DNA of 64,000 nucleotides from Mycobacterium deserti (GTDB lineage Bacteria; Actinomycetota; Actinomycetes; Mycobacteriales; Mycobacteriaceae): contig NZ_JAODWD010000004.1 of NCBI RefSeq assembly GCF_025345615.1, positions 669,158-733,157 of the forward strand, in the 5' to 3' direction. A program made the translations under genes and the position numbers. Numbering within the stretch: position 1 is the stretch's first letter; every line of letters begins with the position of its first letter. The notes under the pieces were generated by a model, which worked only from the letters and a program-made list of their open reading frames with translations, ran no database searches and was not told where the DNA came from. Of this stretch, positions 58,180 through 64,000 are shown one piece after another.

Positions 58180-59325
58180 TTAGGCGATGAGCTCGACAAG
58201 GGTGGCGTTGGCCGTGCCGCCCCCCTCGCACATGGTCTGCAGTCCGTACCGAAGTCCGTTGTCCCGCATGTGGTTGATCATGCGCGTCATCAGCACTGCG
58301 CCTGACGCTCCCAGCGGGTGCCCCAGCGCGATGGCGCCGCCGAGCGGGTTCAGCTTCGCCTCGTCCGCGCCGGTCTCGGCCAGCCAGGCCAGCGGCACCG
58401 GCGCGAACGCCTCGTTCACCTCGAAGACGCCGATCTCGTCGATGGTGACACCCGCTTTGTGCAACACCTTCTCGGTGGCCGGGATCGGCCCGGTGAGCAT
58501 CAGGACCGGGTCGGCTCCGGTGACCGCTCCTGCTCGGTAGCGCACAATCGGCCGCAGCCCCATCGTGATCGCGTTCTCGGCGGTCATCACCAGAAGTGCC
58601 GCGGCGCCGTCGGAGATCTGCGACGAGTTTCCGGCGTGGATGACGCCGTCGTCTTGGAACGCCGGCTTGAGTCCGGCCAGCTTTTCGACCGTGCTTCCCC
58701 GCCGCACGCCCTCGTCGGCGACCACCGGATCGCCGTCGGTGAACACCGGCATGATCTGGGTTTCGAACGCGCCGTCGTCCTGCGCCTTCGCAGCGAGCTC
58801 GTGGGACCGCACGGAGTACTCGTCGAGCCGGGTCCGCGAGAAGCCCCACTTCTCAGCGATCAACTCCGCCGAGATGCCCTGATTGAACGAGAACTCCTTA
58901 TACCGGTCAAGCACTTTCGGGCCGTAGGGCATGCCCGTCGAGCGTGCCGAACCGAGCGGCACCCGGCTCATCACCTCGACGCCGCCGGCGACGACGACGT
59001 CCTGCTGGCCCGACATGACGGCCTGCACCGCGAAGTCGAGCGCCTGCTGGCTGGACCCGCACGCCCGGTTGACCGTCGTGCCCGGGATGTTCTCCGGCCA
59101 GCCCGCGGCGAGCACCGCATATCGACCGATGTTGCTCGACTGGTCGCCGACCTGCGAGACGCAGCCCCACACCACGTCGTCGACGATGTCCGGGTCGACC
59201 CCGGCCCGCTCCACCAGCGCGTTGAGCACGATCGCGGACAGGTCGGCGGCGTGCATGTCCGACAGCCCGCCGTTGCGCTTGCCGACGGGCGTTCGCACCG
59301 CCTCGACGATCACGGTTTCACGCAT
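58180..59325 (-). CDS. Thiolase (acetyl-CoA acyltransferase)
   Basis: A 381-residue thiolase. Seen: nucleophile Cys in NRACGSSQQA near residue 88, NEAFAPV near residue 310, His in ALGHPLGASGA near residue 340, and second Cys in CEGGGTAN near residue 370: all catalytic residues present. Carries out the final thiolytic cleavage of beta-oxidation. Overlaps the enoyl-CoA hydratase by 8 bases. Confidence 0.95.
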   Translation of the reverse strand: MRETVIVEAVRTPVGKRNGGLSDMHAADLSAIVLNALVERAGVDPDIVDDVVWGCVSQVGDQSSNIGRYAVLAAGWPENIPGTTVNRACGSSQQALDFAVQAVMSGQQDVVVAGGVEVMSRVPLGSARSTGMPYGPKVLDRYKEFSFNQGISAELIAEKWGFSRTRLDEYSVRSHELAAKAQDDGAFETQIMPVFTDGDPVVADEGVRRGSTVEKLAGLKPAFQDDGVIHAGNSSQISDGAAALLVMTAENAITMGLRPIVRYRAGAVTGADPVLMLTGPIPATEKVLHKAGVTIDEIGVFEVNEAFAPVPLAWLAETGADEAKLNPLGGAIALGHPLGASGAVLMTRMINHMRDNGLRYGLQTMCEGGGTANATLVELIA

Positions 59326-60115
59326 CGTATGTCTCCGATCTCGATAGGGCCCACCGGCCGGTGAACGCCGCCGCGCGCCTCTCGGCGAAGGCGGCGTACG
59401 CCTCTGCCGAGTCTGCAGTGGCGAAGTTGTTTGGTTGTGCGCGGGCCTCGTTGGCCAGTGCCTCGGGCAGGGTCGCGTCGGCGCCGTCGTTCAGCAGCGC
59501 CTTGCTCTGCGCCAGTGCGACGGGCGGGCCCGCGGCGAGCCGGCCGGCCAACTCGGCCACGAAATCGTCGATCTCATCGGCCGCCTTGACCCACGTCACC
59601 AGGCCGAGCGCGCGCGCCTCCTCGGCGTCGATGGTGTCGGCGAGCAGCACGAGCCGCTTGGCCTGTTGGAGCCCGACGAGCTTGGGCAGCAGCCAGGATC
59701 CGCCGAGGTCTATCGACAGCCCCCGCTTGGAGAAGATCTGGCAGAACCGGGATTCGGGGGTGGCCACCACGAAGTCGCATCCGAGCGCGAGGTTCCATCC
59801 GGCGCCGACGGCGATGCCGGTCACCTTCGCGATCGTGGGCACCGTCAATTCGTGCAGGGCGAGCGCGACGTCGGTGAGTCTGCGCAGCTTGTGCCGCGGA
59901 TGAATGTCCTCCGGCGTGGCGATGTCGGCGCCCGAACAGAAGGCGCCGCCCGCACCGGTGACGACGAGGGCGCGCAGTTCGGTGTCGCGTGCGGCCCCGC
60001 GCAGCGCATCGGCCAACTCCTCCCATAGCGCAGCGTTGATCGCGTTCTTGCGGTCCGGTCGGTTGAGCGTCAACGTGCGGACCCCGTCGTGGTCCGAGGT
60101 CAACAGCGCACTCAT
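59318..60115 (-). CDS. Enoyl-CoA hydratase/isomerase family protein
   Basis: A 265-residue crotonase. Seen: VTGAGGAFCSGADI near residue 50 and SKRGLSIDLGGSWLLPK near residue 130, with Asp in the second active-site loop as in isomerase-type members such as PaaG. ATG 60115 overlaps the CoA-transferase stop. Part of the beta-oxidation set. Confidence 0.93.
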   Translation of the reverse strand: MSALLTSDHDGVRTLTLNRPDRKNAINAALWEELADALRGAARDTELRALVVTGAGGAFCSGADIATPEDIHPRHKLRRLTDVALALHELTVPTIAKVTGIAVGAGWNLALGCDFVVATPESRFCQIFSKRGLSIDLGGSWLLPKLVGLQQAKRLVLLADTIDAEEARALGLVTWVKAADEIDDFVAELAGRLAAGPPVALAQSKALLNDGADATLPEALANEARAQPNNFATADSAEAYAAFAERRAAAFTGRWALSRSETYDA

Positions 60116-61338
60116 GAGTGGGCCGGTCCGATCACTCCGGCGGCCCGCAGTCGCTCGATGTCGTCGGCACTGAGACCGAGTTCAGCCAGGACGGCGTCGG
60201 TGTGTTCGCCGAGGCCGGGCACGGGTCCCATGGGCTGTTCGAAGCCGCTGATGACCGGGGGCGGACGCAGCGCGCGGATATCGCCTGCAGGCGTGCCGAC
60301 CGTGCGCCATCTGTCCCGCGCGGTGAGTTGCGGATGCACCACCACCTCGCTGGGCCGGTTGTAGCGCGAGTTGCCGATGCCGGCGTCGTCGGCGATCTTC
60401 TGGATCTCAGCGAGATCGTGCTGAGCACACCAGGACCCGATGGCCTCGTCCAGGATGTCGCGATGCGCGCATCGGCCCGGGTTGGTACCGAAGCGTGGAT
60501 CGTCGGCGAGGTCGGGGCGCTCGATGATCTCCCGGGCCACGCGCTGCCACTCGCGGTCATTGGTGGTGCCGAGCACCACTGTCTGGCCGTCGCGGGTCGA
60601 ATAGGCGCCGTATGGCGCGACGGCCGGCGAACCGACACCGAGCGGCTCCTGGTCGATACCGGAGTGCTGGGTGTAGGTCAGCGCGTAGCCCATCACGTCG
60701 GTCATCACGTCGAACAGGCTCAGTTCCACCGAGGGCGCCGCGCCCTCAGTCGTGCCGCCCTTGCGCGCGAACAGCAGCGCCAGGATGGAGATCGCGGCAT
60801 AGAGGCCCGTGGTGAAGTCCGCCATCGCGGGTCCTGGCTTGGCGGGCATGCCCGGATAGCCGGTGATCGCGCACGAGCCCGACTCCGCCTGCACGAGAAG
60901 GTCATAGGCGCGCTTGTGCGAAATCGGCCCGCCCGGGCCATAGCCGTCGATCTCGACGGGGATCACGTGGGGATGGCGCTGCGCGAGGTCGGCCGGGGCG
61001 ATGCCCAGGCGCGCGGTCGCGCCGGGCGCGAGGTTGCACACGAACGCGTCGGCGCGCTCGAGCAGCCGGTGCAGTAGGTCGATTCCCTCTGCCGTCTTCG
61101 TGTTCAACGTGACCGATTCCTTGCCACGGTTACACCAGACGAAATGTGCTGCCAGCCCACCGGGCCCGTTCACGACATCGTCGTAGTGACGCGCGAAGTC
61201 ACCGCCCTGCGGGTTCTCCACCTTGATGACGCGGGCACCGAAATCGGCGAGCACCCGAGTACACATCGGTGCGGCGACGGCCTGCTCCATGGCGACGACC
61301 GTGACGCCGGCGAGAGGCCCACGCGTGCGCGGCGTCAC
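60112..61338 (-). CDS. CaiB/BaiF class III CoA transferase
   Basis: A 408-residue CoA transferase; GTG 61338 overlaps the SDR stop. Seen: VTVVAMEQAVAAPMCTRVLADFGA-type N-terminal fold (residues ~9-32), the catalytic-Asp region AMADFTTGLYAA near residue 170, and RYNRPSEVVVHPQL near residue 340. Activates a carboxylic acid by CoA transfer, probably the entry step of this operon. Confidence 0.93.
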   Translation of the reverse strand: MTPRTRGPLAGVTVVAMEQAVAAPMCTRVLADFGARVIKVENPQGGDFARHYDDVVNGPGGLAAHFVWCNRGKESVTLNTKTAEGIDLLHRLLERADAFVCNLAPGATARLGIAPADLAQRHPHVIPVEIDGYGPGGPISHKRAYDLLVQAESGSCAITGYPGMPAKPGPAMADFTTGLYAAISILALLFARKGGTTEGAAPSVELSLFDVMTDVMGYALTYTQHSGIDQEPLGVGSPAVAPYGAYSTRDGQTVVLGTTNDREWQRVAREIIERPDLADDPRFGTNPGRCAHRDILDEAIGSWCAQHDLAEIQKIADDAGIGNSRYNRPSEVVVHPQLTARDRWRTVGTPAGDIRALRPPPVISGFEQPMGPVPGLGEHTDAVLAELGLSADDIERLRAAGVIGPAHS

Positions 61339-62120
61339 ATGACCATTCCGCCGTCGACCGGGAGCACCTGCCCGGTGACGTAGGACGCCGCGTCGGAGGC
61401 CATGAACACGAACGCGCCGGCGACCTCTGATGGCTCCGCCCAGCGCTTCATCGGTATGCGGTTCATCATGTTCGCGGCGAATTTTTCGTTGGTGCGGATG
61501 GTTTCGGTCATCGCGGTGGCGGCCAGCGGCGCCAGCGCATTGACCGTGATGCCCTGGGTGGCCAGTTCCCGCGCCAGCGACTTGGTGATCCCGATGATGC
61601 CCGCCTTGGCCGCCGAATAGTTGACCTGACCGAGGGTTCCGGTGAGTCCGGCCGCGGAAGTGACGTTGACGATCCGGCCGGTGCCGTCGGTGGGGATGTG
61701 GGGCAGTGCGGCCTGCGTGACGTTGAACGCACCCATCACGTGAATGTCGAACAGCAGCCGGAACGACTCCTGGGTGGTCTTGGCGAACATCGCGGGTTTC
61801 GTCACGCCCGCGTTGTTGATGAGAATGTGCAGCTTGCCATCGCCGAGCGCTGCCGCCCGGGCCGCGGCCGCGTCGGCCGAGTCGCGGTCCGAGACGTCGA
61901 GGGCGGCACTTTCGGCTCTGCCCCCTGCGGCCGTGATCCGCTCTGCCACAGCGGCGGCCGCGTCCTTGTCGAGGTCGGTGACGAGGACCGCGGCACCCGC
62001 CTCGGCCAGCGCCGCGGACACCGCGGAGCCTATACCGCCCGCGGCACCGGTCACCAGCGCCGACCGTCCGGTCAGGTCGAAGTACCGGCGGGGCTGGACG
62101 TGGGGGGAGGATGTAGTCAT
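61335..62120 (-). CDS. Short-chain dehydrogenase/reductase (FabG-like)
   Basis: A 261-residue SDR. Seen: TGAAGGIG near residue 24, NNAGVTKP near residue 100, Ser in NVTSAAGLTG, YSAAKAGI near residue 168, and C-terminal GQVLPVDGGMVM. Likely the 3-hydroxyacyl-CoA dehydrogenase of the operon. One base separates it from the upstream acyl-CoA dehydrogenase. Confidence 0.93.
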   Translation of the reverse strand: MTTSSPHVQPRRYFDLTGRSALVTGAAGGIGSAVSAALAEAGAAVLVTDLDKDAAAAVAERITAAGGRAESAALDVSDRDSADAAAARAAALGDGKLHILINNAGVTKPAMFAKTTQESFRLLFDIHVMGAFNVTQAALPHIPTDGTGRIVNVTSAAGLTGTLGQVNYSAAKAGIIGITKSLARELATQGITVNALAPLAATAMTETIRTNEKFAANMMNRIPMKRWAEPSEVAGAFVFMASDAASYVTGQVLPVDGGMVM

Positions 62121-62121
62121 C

Positions 62122-63300
62122 TCAGTAGCTCCTGGGAAGGCCGAGCACGTGTTCGCCGAGGAAGTTCAGGATCATCTCTTGACTGACCGGGGCGATCTTC
62201 ATCAGGCGCGACTCACGGAAGTACCGCGACACGTGGTACTCCTCGGAGTAGCCCATGCCGCCGTGCAGCTGCAGTGCCCGGTCCGCCGCGCCGAAGCCGG
62301 CGTCGGCGCAGAGGTACTTGGCCGTGTTTGCCTCGCGCCCACAGGGTTTGCCGTTGTCATAGAGCCACGTCGCCTTGCGCAGCACCAGTTCTGCGGCGTC
62401 GAGGCGGGCGAGCGAGTCGGCCAGCGGGAACTGAAGGCCCTGGTTCATGCCGATCGGTCGGTTGAACACGACGCGCTCGTTGCCGTACTTGACGGCTTTC
62501 TCCAGTGCAACCCGTCCGATGCCCAGCGCCTCGGCGGCGATCAGCATGCGCTCGGGGTTCAGTCCGTCGAGGATGTACCTGAAGCCCTGGCCTTCTTCGC
62601 CGACTCGGTCCTCGACCGGCACCATCAGGTCGTCGATGAACAACTCGTTGGAGCTCACCGCATTTCGGCCCATCTTCTTGATGGGGCGGATGTCGACGTG
62701 GTCGCGGTCGAGGTCGGTCAAGAACAGAGTCATGCCGTCGGTCTTCTTGGTCACCTCGTCGAACGGCGTCGTGCGGGTGAGCAGCAGGATTTTCTCGGAT
62801 TCCTGCGCCTTGGAGATCCACACTTTCCGGCCGTTGACCCGGTAGTGGTCACCCTCACGCCTGGCGAAGGTGGTGATGCGCGAAGTGTCCAGCCCCGCAC
62901 CGGGTTCGGTCACTCCGAAGCACACATGCAGGTCGCCGTCGACGATCCGCGGCAGCGTCGCCTTCTTCAGCTCGTCGGAGCCGTGTTTGACCACCGGCTG
63001 CATGCCGAAGATCGTGAGGTGGATGGCGCTGGCGCCGTTCATCGCCGCCCCGGAACGCGCGACCTCTTCGAGCAGCAGCGTGGCCTCGGTGATGCCGAGA
63101 CCGTGTCCGCCGTACTCCTCGGGAATGGTCATGCCCAGCCAACCGCCGGAGGAGATCGCGTCGTAGAACTCTTGGGGGAATTCGTGCGCCAGGTCCTTCT
63201 TCATCCAGTACTCGTCGTCGAACCTGCTGCACAATTGCGCGACGGACTTGCGAATGATCTGCTGATCCTCAGTCAGCTCGAAGCTCATTCCCCCGGGCAC
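62122..63300 (-). CDS. Acyl-CoA dehydrogenase
   Basis: A 392-residue enzyme. GTG 63300 with AGGAG six bases upstream; ATG 63288 (MSFELTEDQQI) is an alternative. Seen: FGVTEPGAGLDTSRITT near residue 130, NGRKVWISKAQES near residue 155, QLHGGMGYSEEYHVSRYFRE near residue 355. First gene of the 63300-56989 operon. The 115-base gap to the next gene holds nothing clear. Confidence 0.93.
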   Translation of the reverse strand: MPGGMSFELTEDQQIIRKSVAQLCSRFDDEYWMKKDLAHEFPQEFYDAISSGGWLGMTIPEEYGGHGLGITEATLLLEEVARSGAAMNGASAIHLTIFGMQPVVKHGSDELKKATLPRIVDGDLHVCFGVTEPGAGLDTSRITTFARREGDHYRVNGRKVWISKAQESEKILLLTRTTPFDEVTKKTDGMTLFLTDLDRDHVDIRPIKKMGRNAVSSNELFIDDLMVPVEDRVGEEGQGFRYILDGLNPERMLIAAEALGIGRVALEKAVKYGNERVVFNRPIGMNQGLQFPLADSLARLDAAELVLRKATWLYDNGKPCGREANTAKYLCADAGFGAADRALQLHGGMGYSEEYHVSRYFRESRLMKIAPVSQEMILNFLGEHVLGLPRSY

Positions 63301-63415
63301 GTGTCTCTCCTGTCAATCGAATGGCGCAGACCGGTGCGCCGGCGCGTAGACGGATCTTCCGCACCGGCGCAACCATCTGTAGTTGTCGCCGACTCTGGAG
63401 CCGGCAGAGGCGGAG

Positions 63416-64000
63416 CTAGTCCTTGTTGCCGGTCAGTTCCTTGGCCGCAGCGGCGAAGTCGGCGAAGTTGGCGCCGGTCTTCTCCTTCTTGGACAACGCT
63501 TGGATGGAGACGTCGTGGCCTTCAGCGGCCTTCCGTAGTGCTCCGACGGTGGCTTGTTCTTTGGTGATGTGGGTGAACGGGTCGAAGTTGTACCAGCGCA
63601 TGGCGTTCTGGTAGGTCATCTTGTTGATCTCGACGTCGGGCACGTTGTTGGCCTTGAGCACCTCGTCGAGTTGCTCGGGCGCCCCGGGCCACATCGAGTC
63701 GCTGTGCGGGTAGTCGGCCTCCCAGCAGATGTTGTCAACGCCGATCTCGTTGCGCACCGCGACTCCGACCGGGTCGGCGATGAAGCAGGTCAGGAAGTGA
63801 TCGCGGAACACCTCGCTGGGCACCTTGTCGCCGAAGTCCTGACCGGTCCACGTGGAGTGCATCTCGTAGGTGCGATCCACGCGCTCCAGGAAATACGGTA
63901 TCCATCCGGTGCCGCCTTCGGATAAGGCGATCTTCAGGCCTGGGTATTCCTTGATCGGCTTGGACCACAACAGATCCGCCGCGGCCTGCACGATGTTCAT
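63416..64000 (-). CDS. Amidohydrolase-2 family protein, C-terminal part
   Basis: The last 195 codons of a PF04909 amidohydrolase; the gene continues beyond the right edge, so the Met at the edge is internal. Seen: CWEADYPHSDSMWPGAP near residue 93 of the visible part, with the metal-binding Asp present, and a Lys-rich C-terminal extension (SKKEKTGANF) beyond the usual end. Third PF04909 member of the window. Confidence 0.9.
   Translation of the reverse strand: MNIVQAAADLLWSKPIKEYPGLKIALSEGGTGWIPYFLERVDRTYEMHSTWTGQDFGDKVPSEVFRDHFLTCFIADPVGVAVRNEIGVDNICWEADYPHSDSMWPGAPEQLDEVLKANNVPDVEINKMTYQNAMRWYNFDPFTHITKEQATVGALRKAAEGHDVSIQALSKKEKTGANFADFAAAAKELTGNKD

Noticed and set aside
61744..63567. 607-codon plus-strand open frame
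   Set aside because: Lies antisense to an SDR and an acyl-CoA dehydrogenase that carry full motifs; composition is Arg/Ala/Val-rich as in shadows.
1..64000. CRISPR arrays, insertion sequences, tRNA or rRNA genes
   Set aside because: No regularly spaced repeats, transposase genes or cloverleaf/rRNA-like segments were found on reading through.

Overview
Organism. The window is GC-rich and densely coded, with many 4-bp stop/start overlaps (ATGA, GTGA) and frequent GTG/TTG starts. LLM (F420-type) oxidoreductases, [3Fe-4S] ferredoxins beside P450s, FadE-type acyl-CoA dehydrogenases and an AveC-like family all point to an actinobacterium, most likely a Mycolicibacterium/Mycobacterium or close relative. 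Species assignment is inference. No rRNA, tRNA, CRISPR array, phage or transposase gene was seen, and no gene-free stretch exceeds 300 bases.

Overall theme. Almost all of the ~67 genes encode oxidative or CoA-ester catabolism: 4 cytochromes P450, 3 Rieske oxygenases, 2 TauD-type dioxygenases, 3 small Fe-S ferredoxins plus a Rieske ferredoxin, a KshB-like reductase, 7 acyl-CoA dehydrogenases, 2 enoyl-CoA hydratases, 2 thiolase-family proteins, a CoA transferase, SDRs, amidohydrolases and alpha/beta hydrolases. The set looks like a catabolic supercluster for a hydrophobic, probably cyclic or branched (steroid/terpenoid-like) substrate. The substrate itself cannot be read from the sequence.

Layout. 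(1) 1-5514, minus: a beta-oxidation operon headed by a two-subunit steroid-type acyl-CoA dehydrogenase pair. (2) 5795-9428, plus, divergent from it: two amidohydrolases, a Rieske ferredoxin and an alpha/beta hydrolase; both sides of the divergent promoter carry the same palindrome. (3) 9935-15677, plus: NuoF-like protein, ferredoxin, DUF35-thiolase fusion, hydrolase and two HIBADH-type dehydrogenases, all overlapping. (4) 15790-19188, plus: P450-ferredoxin-P450-hydrolase. (5) 19195-20246: a DUF559 nuclease-like gene framed by two copies of the same palindromic repeat, an island unrelated to the pathway. (6) 20260-29874, minus: two Rieske-oxygenase modules, each with a small helical partner protein, plus TauD, P450, ferredoxin, reductase, SDR, amidohydrolase and a MarR regulator. 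(7) 30035-31516: aldehyde dehydrogenase. (8) 31527-37845: a duplicated TetR/AveC-like pair sharing an operator, followed by a MoxR/CbbQ-type AAA+ ATPase and a VWA protein. (9) 37980-41767: hydrolases and an orphan acyl-CoA dehydrogenase. (10) 41823-49576, plus: epimerase, EthD-like, LLM, TetR, ADH, acyl-CoA dehydrogenase-phosphotransferase pair, quinone oxidoreductase. (11) 49573-55949, minus: TetR, P450, CMD-like, LLM, TauD and the third Rieske module. (12) 56065-56982: divergent LysR. (13) 56989-64000, minus: a complete beta-oxidation set with a CaiB-type CoA transferase.

Most notable. A ~110-residue helical protein of unknown function follows every Rieske oxygenase (three times). The TetR/AveC duplication is coupled to an AAA+/VWA chaperone pair. 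A DUF35 domain is fused to an Ltp2-like aldolase. Two families of operator palindromes (CAAGTACTTG-like; GAGAAYNNNATTCTY) tie distant operons together.
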